46,774 nucleotides of DNA from Chara braunii (taxonomy: Eukaryota; Streptophyta; Charophyceae; Charales; Characeae): positions 1,849,887 through 1,896,660 of the forward strand of contig BFEA01000117.1 of NCBI GenBank assembly GCA_003427395.1. The letters are read 5' to 3'. The notes under the pieces are model-generated. The model saw only the letters and a list, made by a program, of their open reading frames with translations, did not search any database and was not told the origin of the DNA. This document shows, in pieces, positions 10,626 to 19,930 of the stretch. A program made the translations under genes and the position numbers. Within the stretch, counting starts at the first letter, position 1. Every line of letters begins with the position of its first letter.

Positions 10626-12006
10626 TGTTTTGAATATAAATAGTTTTTATAGGTCTGACTCATAACTTATCCTTTTTTTTTTTATTTAAAAAAAAATGAT
10701 CCCCCTCAGTACTTGAATCATCAGGGGTTGCATATAAGAGATATACCTATCCTACCTAGTGATTAAACCTATTCGACATATCTCCCTGTGAAAACCTTTT
10801 AACCATAGCACGTGTATATGTGAGATGAGACAAGGCTGGGTAATTAGGTGAGGAGATGTCACATATACATAACACATTCACATAAACAGTCTGAATTCAT
10901 AAAGGGAAAAACATAGGTCTTTGACCTTTCAAACATGAACAAATGATATGATCAGCAAATGAATGAGGCTTGTCGCCTTAGCAATATTTCTAATCTTCCT
11001 AATATTCGGGGAAAACACAAGTTTGGGTACTCAAACCAAGTGTAGAAATCGACCGTTGATGAGATGTCTGGATCAAGGTCCAGGATAGCGTAAGTTTCTC
11101 AGTGGGTTGCCGTGAATAGCATGTGGCTGGTCGTTTTACTGACCTGCGGACAAGAGTCAATCACATTACTCAATTCTAGCAGAGTCAACCATTCATTCAC
11201 CTTCACACACATCATGCTTACGCTTCCAACCTTTTCAACCAAACATTCCCCTTTCGATTTAGTCATTTAAGGACCTCTTTTGACCAGACGCAGACCCATT
11301 ACACGATGATCCGAAAGAGAAATGCCATATAGTGCAAAGGTCGATGCAAAGTGTGGGTGTAGAAGGTGAGTGAGGGTTGATTTGGATAACCAACCTGTTA
11401 CCATAAGGCAACAACATGTAATCTTGTATAAACTCATAATGAGTCTTCTTCATCAGGATGACCTGCAATCACACACAGGCCAACACGGTCTCAACACCTT
11501 TTTGCCATCGACATGATCCCATCTGAAGTTCAATATAGCGAACCTCATTCTAGTTGAGAATAATACTATACAGATATACCTCCCTCTTGGTAGTCTCTCT
11601 AACCTTTTATCAGATAAGCATCTAGGGATAGTCGTCTGAAGGAAGAGAAGTATAGAGCTAACGTCGCCAACTTTCCCCTTCATACATACATAGACAAACT
11701 ATCATTCATCTTATATGGAGTGGAATCATAAGATTGACATCTATCAGTACCTTAAGGTAGCAGGATATGTCACACGAGGTCACATTCCTTCTTCCTCCAC
11801 CTCAGTAGAATCAGTAAGTGGTCTGTTAGTAATAGATCGATCTCTTTTCAGGGCTTTCACCGTTCCCTGTCTGTCGTGAAGATTAGTAAAAGTATGGTAG
11901 ACCTCTCGGTATCTATCCATCTCTTTTACTGTCGTTTGTTCGTGATAGGGCAGACCTCGAGGGCCTTGCTGACCTATCTACTGTCTTTCGTTAGCTCAGG
12001 TCAGAC
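10626..12006. other. A/T-rich sequence without recognised genes
   Basis: It follows the head module but does not match the tails seen after the other head copies. Open frames on the minus strand at 11259-11468 and 11453-11683 are short and overlap in different frames. No family is recognised. No RNA gene is seen. Confidence 0.4.
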
Positions 12007-12235
12007 AGTGATAAGGCAGGCTTCTCGGAGCCTCGCTCCTCTTACCACCCTAGCCTATTAATTACTACAGAGATATATTGGTAATATGGTGGTAAGGCAG
12101 GCTTCACGGAGCCTCGCTCCTCTTACCACCCTAGCCTATTAATAACTACAGAGATATATCGTTAATATGGTGGTAAGGCAGGCTTCACGGAGCCTCGCTC
12201 CTCTTACCACCCTAGCCTATTAATTACTACAGAGA
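12007..12235. repeat. 81-bp tandem hairpin repeat, second locus
   Basis: Nearly three head-to-tail units. The GGTGGTAAGG word starts at 12088 and 12169, a period of 81 bp. Units are almost identical, differing at positions such as ATTGGTAATAT/ATCGTTAATAT. Each has a 9-bp outer inverted repeat (GGTGGTAAG/CTTACCACC) and an inner AGGCT/AGCCT stem. The array runs into the assembly gap, so its true copy number is unknown. Confidence 0.95.
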
Positions 12236-12950
12236 NNNNNNNNNNNNNNNNNNNNNNNNNNNNNNNNNNNNNNNNNNNNNNNNNNNNNNNNNNNNNNNNN
12301 NNNNNNNNNNNNNNNNNNNNNNNNNNNNNNNNNNNNNNNNNNNNNNNNNNNNNNNNNNNNNNNNNNNNNNNNNNNNNNNNNNNNNNNNNNNNNNNNNNNN
12401 NNNNNNNNNNNNNNNNNNNNNNNNNNNNNNNNNNNNNNNNNNNNNNNNNNNNNNNNNNNNNNNNNNNNNNNNNNNNNNNNNNNNNNNNNNNNNNNNNNNN
12501 NNNNNNNNNNNNNNNNNNNNNNNNNNNNNNNNNNNNNNNNNNNNNNNNNNNNNNNNNNNNNNNNNNNNNNNNNNNNNNNNNNNNNNNNNNNNNNNNNNNN
12601 NNNNNNNNNNNNNNNNNNNNNNNNNNNNNNNNNNNNNNNNNNNNNNNNNNNNNNNNNNNNNNNNNNNNNNNNNNNNNNNNNNNNNNNNNNNNNNNNNNNN
12701 NNNNNNNNNNNNNNNNNNNNNNNNNNNNNNNNNNNNNNNNNNNNNNNNNNNNNNNNNNNNNNNNNNNNNNNNNNNNNNNNNNNNNNNNNNNNNNNNNNNN
12801 NNNNNNNNNNNNNNNNNNNNNNNNNNNNNNNNNNNNNNNNNNNNNNNNNNNNNNNNNNNNNNNNNNNNNNNNNNNNNNNNNNNNNNNNNNNNNNNNNNNN
12901 NNNNNNNNNNNNNNNNNNNNNNNNNNNNNNNNNNNNNNNNNNNNNNNNNN
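12236..12950. other. assembly gap (715 N)
   Basis: A run of 715 undetermined bases. By comparison with the first locus it should hold more 81-bp units plus about 350 bp of minisatellite equivalent to positions 125-474. The gap length is an assembler estimate and may not be exact. Confidence 1.
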
Positions 12951-14177
12951 TGTCACTTCACCGTGCACTCCGTGTGCGACTGTGTGCCTGAATCTGTGCC
13001 TTCTATATGTGTGTTACTGTGTGTGTCTCAACCTGTATCTTATTGTGCATGCCACCGTCCGTGTCACACGGTGTATGTCACAGCCAGTGTCTCACATTGC
13101 ATGCCACTGTCTATGTCACACTGTGTATGTCACAATTTATATTTTGCTATGTGTGCCATAGTCTGTGTCACACCGTGTATGTGCCACTATGTCTGTATGA
13201 GTGTCATGGTATATTCTAAGTGTCACCGTGCATTGTTGTCCGCGTATCTGTGTGTCCCCGTCATGGTGCACTGTATCGTTGTATGTTTTTACTGTGTGCC
13301 CGCGTGGTGTTCATAATGTCTGTCACTGTGACCGCGTCTTTGCTTATCTGTGTCACAATATACGTGACATAGTGCCTGTGTACGTGACCGCGCACTGTGT
13401 CTGTGCACTATGAGTGACCGTATACTTTGGGTGTGATTGTGTCACTGTGCACTTATGTGTCTATCACCGAGCACTGCATGGATCACAGTGTCCGTGTGTA
13501 TGTCACACTGTGTGCGTCACTGTGCACATGTGTGATTCTGTATTTGCGTATCACAGCGTCCGTGTCAACGGGACTGCGCGTTTTCACCAGGTATGCATTA
13601 CTGTGTGACTATCATAGTATCTGTGTGAGTGTGTGTCACTGTGTTTGTGTCACGGTACACCGCATGTCTGTGGGTTTCCGTGGGCTTCACTGCATGGGTG
13701 TCTGTGTATTTGTCCAACCCCTATGTCAGTGTATTTGTCACAGTGCACCGCGTATCCATGTCACCGTGACATTGCCCTGTGTCACCATATCCGTGTGACT
13801 GTGTATTGTATGTGCTTCACCGTGTCCGTGTGACTGTGATTGGGTCTGTGTAACTGTGTATCTGTGTCACCCTGCACACCATTGCGCCTTTCACCAGGTC
13901 TGCATCACGGTGACTGTATGAGTGTGTTTTCACTGTGTGTACGTGTGTCACAGTGACTGCGTATTTGTCACAGTGTCTGTGCATCCACTGTGTCTGTCAC
14001 CGTGGTTGTGTGTCCGTGCACTGTATGCTTGTGGCACTTTGACTGTGTGACTATCACAGGGTGTCTGTGTATGCCACTGCGTCTGCGTTTCACTGTGCAT
14101 CATGTGTCATTGTGCACTGTATTTCACTGTGGACTGTGTGTGTCTCACAGTTTCACTATGTCTGCGTGTTGCGGTCC
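12951..14177. repeat. degenerate GTGTCAC/GTGAC minisatellite, copy 2
   Basis: Close copy of 475-1754. Both start TGTCACTTCACCGTGCACTC, and both end at the word GCGGTCC (1748-1754 and 14171-14177), after which the flanks are unrelated. Differences are mostly C/T changes at CG/TG sites and a few indels. Together with the 81-bp repeats upstream of both, this shows a duplicated block. Cys/Val/His-rich open frames across it are repeat translations. Confidence 0.85.
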
Positions 14178-14983
14178 TTGGAGAAGGACAAAAAAGACCC
14201 GACGAACAAACCGGTTTTTCGACGAAGAAAATGAAGGACAGACTATTTCGTTCAGTCGCAAAAGCCTTTGGGTTTTCCGCAGCGAAGAACGCAACATTGT
14301 ACCCAACAGAGGACAAAATTTTTGCAGTGCTACAAACAATGACAAAACTAATAGGGGAGAATGCGGAGGAAGGATTGCGATTACACATAATAGAGAGCGG
14401 GATTCGAGCGGTGATAGGGGAGTGCAACAGGATGATAACAACAGTACACCAGGATATAACATGGCAACTCAAGCATTGGTTTTGGGCAGAAAAAGGTATC
14501 CCGCTTGTACGTTCGCAGCAAACCGATCACGAGCTCCCTGCTCGCAACAAGATGTGAGCAGAGATGAAGGACAACAAAACGTGGAGACGGAGCGGTGACG
14601 ATCCTTGGGGCGCGCCCGCGTTCAAGACGTCACTCACAAGGGTTTTTCATATGAGGAGGGACGACACGAACCTTGGCGTGACGCTGCAGCAACTGGGTTT
14701 TGCAGAAATGGTTCTGAAATGTGAAATCGAGCAGACAACAAAAACCAGCAGAGCGGTCGACCAGATACAAAAATTGGCATGTATAAAGCAGGACATCGCT
14801 TCATCTGTCCGAAGCCGCGACACAGTCATGAGCTTCTCGATCTTCAAGCTGGACTGTGCTGCATCTGTTTCTGAGAAGGCCGTTGCATTATCTCGAGTTG
14901 GCATGCCCTCTGTGCAGAGGACTGAGCCAAACAACATAACGATAACAAATGACGATTTTGACTTGGAGTTCATTGCGCCGTGA
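14178..14983 (+). pseudogene. anonymous reading frame with one internal stop
   Basis: The most gene-like stretch in the window. One frame stays open from the duplication breakpoint to the stop at 14981-14983, about 268 codons, broken only by a TGA at 14555-14557. The first in-frame Met past the minisatellite is at 14231. Composition is ordinary and mixed, unlike the repeat-driven frames around it. The first half has helix-like segments (KIFAVLQTMTKLIGENAEEG). The end is acidic (NDDFDLEFIAP). No family is recognised. The frame opens directly at the breakpoint where homology to 475-1754 stops, so its 5' end may have been lost. The TGA lies in GATGTGAGCA, which resembles a 5' splice donor, so an intron is an alternative to a nonsense mutation. 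Confidence 0.4.
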
Positions 14984-15130
14984 CAAAGGCAGAGACGGGG
15001 AGAGGGATATAGAAAGTCTGTGTGTCAGGCCTTGAGCGGTCCACGGGGGAGGGGAGGGGGACACATTAGTGTGATTCAGAAGCTTCACAATGCCACCAAG
15101 AGTTGCACGAGGTCACTGTCATTGCATGCT

Positions 15131-15160
15131 GGAGAGAGAGAGAGAGACAGAGAGAGAGAG

Positions 15161-15220
<60 letters not shown>
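15131..15220. repeat. (GA)n microsatellite
   Basis: An interrupted, then pure GA array. Arg-Glu strings in the frames across it are artefacts. Confidence 0.97.
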
Positions 15221-15221
<1 letters not shown>

Positions 15222-15288
15222 GGAGATAATGACTGTGAAGTACAACACTCAAACAATCACTGTCCAACATATGCTCTGTTATTTATGA

Positions 15289-15390
15289 TACAACATTGTA
15301 CAATCCCTTCTTATGCTCATCGTTGTCTTATTCAGGAGTGAGCGAGTATGTAAATCCCGCATGTAATGTGATACAACATTGTACAATCCC
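15289..15390. repeat. short direct repeat ATACAACATTGTACAATCCC
   Basis: The 20-base string occurs at 15289 and again at about 15371. It contains an ACAATGTTGT-like near-palindrome. The second copy abuts the ~168-bp tandem array. Confidence 0.85.
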
Positions 15391-15394
15391 GCAA

Positions 15395-15925
15395 GCGTCC
15401 ATCTGTACAATGAAATACCGCAAGCCAGAGGAGGAAAAAAGAAAGGTTGGCTACTGCGTGCCACTCTCTCTCTCGGACTCACATGTTGCTGAAATTCTAT
15501 CACGCAGTAATGAACCGTGCTTGTATCAGGGCAGCTCAACATATGATCGAGCCTCCCACATGCGTCCATCCGTAGAATGAAATACCGCAAGCCAGATGAG
15601 GAAAAAAGAAAGGTTGGCTACTGCGCGCAACTCTCTCTCACCCCCACTAATATGTTGCCGAAATTGAGTCACGCAGTAGTGAACCGTGCTTGTATCAGGG
15701 CAGCTCAGCATATGATCAAGCCTCACACATGCGTCCATCCGTAGAATGAAAAACCGCAAGTCAGATGAGGAAAAAATAAAGGTTGGCTACTGCGTGCCAC
15801 TCTCTCGCACACATGGACATGTTGCCGAAATTTTGTCACGCAGTAGTGAACCATGCTTGTATCAGGGCAGCTCAGCATATGATTGATCCTCCCACATGCG
15901 TCCATCCGTACAATGAATTATCGCA
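15395..15925. repeat. ~168-bp tandem repeat, three units plus a partial
   Basis: GCGTCCATC starts at 15395, 15562, 15731 and 15898, giving periods of 167, 169 and 167 bp. Units share AATGAAATACCGCAAGCCAG, AAAGGTTGGCTACTGCG, CACGCAGTA(G/A)TGAACC and CAGGGCAGCTCAGCATATGAT. The most variable part is a CTCTCTCTCN-CACATG segment. The length is similar to nucleosome-sized satellite units. Open frames differ between units, so it is non-coding. Confidence 0.95.
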
Positions 15926-15978
15926 TTGGGAGGCAGAAAAACAATCACATTGGCTTACCATTTCTGCTCGCCCAATCG

Positions 15979-15983
<5 letters not shown>

Positions 15984-16054
<71 letters not shown>
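15984..16054. repeat. (TC)n microsatellite
   Basis: Near-pure TC repeats with one CA interruption, ending in TGTGTGT. Confidence 0.97.
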
Positions 16055-16060
<6 letters not shown>

Positions 16061-16457
16061 ATTGCATGTCAGGAGCACTAGAAGACTCAAAAATTGACAA
16101 ATGTGAATGAGCATAGTGTATCGTGAAAAATAAAAAAACAAAGGTGCAGAAGTTGGCCAAGGTTCTATGATTCCTGTACTGCGCTGTAGCGTTCCTCTGA
16201 CGGCAAGGTCAACATATGTGAGGACAATGTGGAGTTTCTATCATTACTCCGTACAGGTGTGATGAAACCCTACGTGCCTGGACCTGCCATAATGAGAACG
16301 GAGCACCCGGATCCTCGTATTGCCGGAAGACACTCGTCACAAACAGACACTCTCATCAGCTCCAGACACAAACACACAGTCAGATGGGACGAAACCGTAA
16401 AAATGTACGACACGAGCTCAAATTTCAATTTGTCCCCCAACAAGAAGTGCAATGTTT
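16055..16457. other. unassigned single-copy-looking sequence
   Basis: I see no repeat relative within the window. A 76-codon plus-strand frame at 16229-16459 has ordinary composition (GTGMKPYVPGPAIMRTEHP) but overlaps an equally long minus-strand frame. No family is recognised, so it is not called as a gene. Confidence 0.35.
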
Positions 16458-16560
16458 AACAATTGGTCAACAAATTTCCAACAACTTTTCAACAATTGGT
16501 CAACAAATGTCCAATAACTTTTCAACAAGTTTCCAACAAATTGACCAACAATTGGACACA
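16458..16560. repeat. 11-bp-periodic AACAA array, locus 1
   Basis: Nine consecutive units of 11 bp (one of 12) of the form AACAANNNNNC: AACAATTGGTC, AACAAATTTCC, AACAACTTTTC, then the same three again with changes, then further variants. A 33-bp higher-order period is therefore visible. Similar 11-bp phasing occurs at 43148-43200 and 45375-45525. Confidence 0.9.
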
Positions 16561-16771
16561 CTATGTTCTGTTTACGACATCTGTGATCAGCGTTGGTTTA
16601 CTTCACCTATGGTGGACCACATGACACCCTCCCCACCAAACAGTTTATTAACACAGTTCCAACGGTTTAATACGGGGGCTCACATGTGATAATCCTGTCA
16701 CAAAATTTGCCACAATTTTTCTGTTGTTATTTGACAACATAGCGGCAGCAAGCAACGATAGGCATGTGCTA

Positions 16772-16775
<4 letters not shown>
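16561..16775 (-). repeat. flank of 11-bp array with ACAACAGAAAAATTGT module
   Basis: On the minus strand, 16726-16690 reads ACAACAGAAAAATTGTGGCA followed by AATTTT. This matches ACAATAGAAAGATTGTGGGA-AATTTT at 43007-43040 and ACAACAGAAAAATTGTCGTC at 45261-45280. All three lie within 100-200 bp of an 11-bp-periodic array, so array and module belong to one repeat family. Confidence 0.65.

Positions 16776-16847
<72 letters not shown>
16776..16847. repeat. (TC)n microsatellite
   Basis: About 36 uninterrupted TC repeats. Confidence 0.98.
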
Positions 16848-16848
<1 letters not shown>

Positions 16849-17500
16849 GAAACTGGTTATCACGACCACATCGAGAAGCCCCAACGGCTGTGATCGTCGC
16901 CAGGGATGAGCGAGTTGTCGTGGAATCCCTTCGCGAGAGATGACTCGAGATCTGAACTGCGCTGCAAAAATTCGCCCGTTGACCTTACAGGAATGACTTG
17001 CCCTTCCCACACAAACTGGAAACCATCGAAAGTATGTGCAGAGAATCCCTAGTAATCTCGAGTACAAGGTCCTAAAACTCGCGCTCAGAAGGTTGTCAAC
17101 CTCGACAGATGAGTCGCCTTCTTCCCTTCTCTCTTCCCCATTCACACCTTCATTTTCTTCTACTTCTTCTCCTCCTCCTCCTTCGTCTTTCATTACTACT
17201 ACCACTATTCTTAACACTCCTACTACTACTGTTATCCCTCCTCGATGCACGTCGTCTCCTTCCGACTGCCATTTTTATCGACATCTCCCTTCTTTGCATC
17301 ACGCACTTTTTCCTCCTCGAGTTGCGCTAGTCCTCGTCGATAGCGGAACGCTCATTCTCCCTGTGCGAGGCGTGCCCCTGCTGGTCAACATCCTTCATCT
17401 GTCGAGGTCGTCTCCAGCTCGGCTCGGGATCACAGAGTTCCTCGAGTCATGACTTCGAGGTCGAGATCCTCGTGAGCTCACGGGTGACCAAAACCTTGAC
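16848..17500. other. unassigned sequence, pyrimidine-rich in part
   Basis: Positions 17036-17452 form an open frame of 138 codons on the plus strand. Its centre is CTTCTTC/CCTCCT/ACTACT low-complexity sequence (SSFITTTTILNTPTTTV). No domain is recognised, so I do not call a gene. Confidence 0.35.
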
Positions 17501-17514
17501 CGTAGTAGCATGGT

Positions 17515-18145
17515 ACCAGTCGCTTGATAATCCGCACCTGAATGTACTGGGCTAGCTCCTACCTTGTGTAAAGTCAGAGCAGTTTTGTTATAAGTAGAGG
17601 ATTGAGGCTCAGTTCAGGTAGTGGTTTGAACCCAAATTCCGTTTATAGGTAAATTTTGGCGGAGTTGGCTTGTTATAGCCGTGCAACGACAGATATTCAA
17701 GTATTTTGTGGTTGTGCCGGCTGCATGGTTGGGGTTTATGTTAATTTTTAACACCTAGTTAAGATCGTTGGCGGAGTAAAACGCCTATACCATATACCAA
17801 TGCGGCTTGTCGTCCTCAGATTCGAGCCTTCTAACCTATTTGGTCATATAATCGGAACTCTAATTAAACTTCAAATCATAGTCACACTCCCTGTGCGACT
17901 CCTTCACTTTTGACTAACCTTTCTACCCTCACGGTCAAAGGTTTTAATTACTAACCCTCTTCGTCTCTGGGTGTGCCGCTATAATGTTCACAGTCATCTA
18001 ACAACCTCGACTCTAGAGGTCGAGGAGTCTATCTCAAGATGGCTTGTGCAAGCGCACTCAGTCGTTACTTTAAAGAGTCTCCGTCATGGTAGCCGATGTG
18101 TCGACTGTAAAAAAATGGGCAAATACCCTTGTAAGGGTATTTGTG
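17515..18145. repeat. dispersed repeat, relative of 5.1-5.95 kb
   Basis: Begins with the right half of the inverted-repeat element (GTCGCTTGATAATC...TACTGGGCTAGCTCCT, ending at 17552). It continues through a GTTATAAGTA segment and ends with GTCATGGTAGCCGATG-GTCGACTGTAAAAAAATGGGC and the palindrome AAATACCCTTGTAAGGGTATTT at 18120-18141. Order and spacing match 5110-5945, so these are two diverged copies of one element of about 0.65-0.85 kb. Confidence 0.65.
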
Positions 18146-18335
18146 CCGACACCACGTACACAATTGGAGGGTTTCAGTCGGTTCGAGCATGTTGGATGCG
18201 TGGTGCAGTCGTTTCTCATGCCTCATGTTTCTCGTGGCAGAGGTGAGGCGGTGCATTTCACCTTTAAGATGTTGGGAGCACGGTTGCATCTGACTTTGAG
18301 TCAATCGGTCGATGGTTCCTTCGTGTGCGTTGTCG

Positions 18336-18365
18336 GGGCAAATACCCTGACAAGGGTATTTGTCG
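18336..18365. repeat. AATACCC palindrome, second copy in this repeat
   Basis: AAATACCCTGACAAGGGTATTT, flanked by GGGGC and GTCGGGG. It lies about 215 bp beyond the palindrome at 18120-18141. The centre differs (TGACA rather than TGTA), but the arms pair fully. Confidence 0.85.
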
Positions 18366-18399
18366 GGGATTTTAAACATCGGACATTGTCCGACCCTTT

Positions 18400-18900
18400 C
18401 GTTGAATTGAAGGACTTGATGAGACTGACGTTGCCAAAAGTTTGTTCAGACCAACCCTATGACTAAGAAACTTAAACTTTTTAGGACCTGGCGTCATTGA
18501 CGTCCGATCGAAACAAAGGGAGTCGGCAGTACGACCTATCGGTCGTGGTTCCCAATAAGGCCGCAAGGGCACGAGGTCGTGAAAAGGTTAACGCTAGACT
18601 ATTCTCCCTAAAAGCATGACGAGCGGCTGCTAAGCCGCGCGATTCAGGGCCTCTGTGGGCCGAGAAGATGGTCGCACCGGAGGATGGAGCACGGCGCGAA
18701 GGAGGTATTAACTGCAGAATAGATTTTGCGTCAGGGATCGTAATGGCGAGCGATAGGGTCAGTGGTCTGCCGTACTTGAAACTAGAGGCCGCCGCGGTGG
18801 ACGCTGACAACCAGCCAAGAAGCCAAGTAAGGATGGCTGGACCTGTAGGACTTGAGGCAGGGCCTACTGGGTGCTGCACCACTTCATATAGAAATGATGT
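18400..18900. other. G/C-richer unassigned sequence
   Basis: Overlapping open frames occur on both strands: minus 18481-18882 (133 codons) and plus 18668-19000 (110 codons). Neither gives a family I recognise, and each looks like the antisense of the other. This is a possible decayed coding remnant with unclear strand, so no gene is called. Confidence 0.3.
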
Positions 18901-18918
18901 GGCTTTAGCTCCTATAAT

Positions 18919-19005
18919 AGGAGCTAGCCCAGTGGGTACCGCATCGAATTGTGACCCGGTTGATACCGGGATCGAAACCGACTGTACTCCACTGGGCTAG
19001 CTCCT
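18919..19005. repeat. GGAGCTAGCCC inverted-repeat element, copy 2
   Basis: An 87-bp element with perfect 17-bp terminal inverted repeats: AGGAGCTAGCCCAGTGG (18919-18935) and CCACTGGGCTAGCTCCT (18989-19005). Inside are a GTAC/GTAC pair that extends the stem and the hairpin CCCGGT-TGAT-ACCGGG. GGGATCGAAACC is B-box-like. Copy 1 at 5068 keeps the same outer arms but has an inner hairpin of different sequence. A small palindrome, AGCTCCTATAATAGGAGCT (18907-18925), overlaps its left end. Confidence 0.8.
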
Positions 19006-19139
19006 TTCTGCAGCTGCCCAGGCTGAAGGGCGTGACTGATTTCGGTTGCGTGATCTTCAAAATCGCACCGCTGAAATCAGCCGCGCGCGCAGATTAACAT
19101 GGCTCTTGCGCACGGATGACACACATAAATCGTGAAAAG

Positions 19140-19225
19140 GTCCAATCCTCGTAGGGATTTGAACTCGGGCCTGTATTTCAACAGTCGTGGTGAACCCACG
19201 ACATGACCGTTGACATAAGCCAACG
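19140..19225 (-). repeat. tRNA-like sequence (SINE head or tRNA pseudogene)
   Basis: On the minus strand the order is TGGCTTATGTCAACGGTCA (A-box-like, 19222-19204), a strong hairpin GTCGTGG-GTTCA-CCACGAC in the anticodon-arm position, then GAGTTCAAATCCC (B box, 19166-19154). The spacing is tRNA-like, but the loop lacks the invariant U33 context and the acceptor stem does not pair. It is probably a tRNA-derived element. Confidence 0.5.
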
Positions 19226-19230
19226 ATAGT

Positions 19231-19254
19231 AAAAAAAAAAAAAAAAAAAAAAAA
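19231..19254. repeat. poly-A tract
   Basis: An A homopolymer of about 24 bases beside the tRNA-like sequence. It lies on the upstream side of that element and so is not its tail. Confidence 0.95.
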
Positions 19255-19270
19255 ACAGTCTTTTCAGACT

Positions 19271-19473
19271 GTGTGGGAGCACAAAGGCTCCCACTTCGTT
19301 TTGGACAGATGACTGTGGCCACGAGATCTTGAGATCTCACGGCCCACACACGCGAGGACCTGTCTCTTATACACATCTAGATGTGTATAAGAGACAGGTG
19401 TGGGAGCACAAAGGCTCCCACTTCGTTTTGGACAGATGACTGTGGCCACGAGATCTTGAGATCTCACGGCCCA
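19271..19473. other. assembly artefact: Nextera adapter between 76-bp duplicates
   Basis: CTGTCTCTTATACACATCT (19360-19378) and its reverse complement AGATGTGTATAAGAGACAG (19379-19397) form the exact 38-bp Tn5 mosaic-end junction used in Nextera libraries. The 76 bp at 19271-19346 are repeated at 19398-19473 with no difference I can see. The simplest reading is two contigs joined through adapter sequence; the true genome should have one copy and no adapter. Confidence 0.97.
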
Positions 19474-19605
19474 TAGTGCACACGCGGAGAAACTGTGAGA
19501 GTTGAGTGGAGAGGGAGAAAAAAAGAAATGGGAGGATGAGAGAGAGGATGACCTACTCCTCAAGACCTGCCAACTGCCTCCCCGTTGTCAGGGGGGAGGA
19601 AGAAG

Positions 19606-19649
19606 AAAAAAAAAAAAAAAAAAAGGAAAAAAAAAAAAAAAAAAAAAAA
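19606..19649. repeat. interrupted poly-A tract
   Basis: Two A runs separated by GG. Reading frames through it encode poly-Lys. Confidence 0.95.
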
Positions 19650-19864
19650 CGAGAAAACGGGAAAAGTTTTTATGAAAATTTGTATTTTTTTGGTTTGCGT
19701 CACTATTTGTTTAGTGGCGTAAACCAATTTTGTCGGCCTTGAATTTTTTTCTGCAAGTAGCCAAGCACCTTTGCCATGCGCGTGAATTGTTTCGGATGTT
19801 TATATTTGGCGAATGTTTTTCTAAAAATCATCAAAGTCGGGGTACGTTTTGCACCCCGCTTTGC

Positions 19865-19930
19865 GCCTGTCGGGATTTGAACTCGTGAATTTTCATGAGT
19901 TGTTTCCCTACCTCTCCCAATCTGACAACT
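19865..19930 (-). repeat. tRNA-like B-box sequence
   Basis: The minus strand reads GAGTTCAAATCCCG at 19884-19871, with an upstream CTCATGAAAATTCACGAG hairpin and CAGTTGTCAGATTGGGAGAGG further upstream. The GAGTTCAAATCCC word is shared with 19154-19166. ACAACTGCC-TCCCC at 19925 resembles CCAACTGCCTCCCC at about 19570. This is probably a second, diverged tRNA-derived repeat. Confidence 0.4.

Noticed and set aside
12204-12968. 254-codon minus-strand frame
   Set aside because: It consists almost wholly of undetermined residues across the assembly gap.
15395-15925. CRISPR-like array
   Set aside because: Units of ~168 bp repeat along their whole length with no short repeat/unique spacer pattern, and the context is eukaryotic.
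18481-18882. 133-codon minus-strand frame, with a 110-codon frame opposite
   Set aside because: Neither has a recognised family. Antisense overlap in a G/C-richer stretch explains both.
19360-19397. 38-bp perfect palindrome as a transposon end or recombination site
   Set aside because: It is exactly the Tn5 mosaic-end Nextera junction and is repeated at 44703, so it is library adapter sequence.
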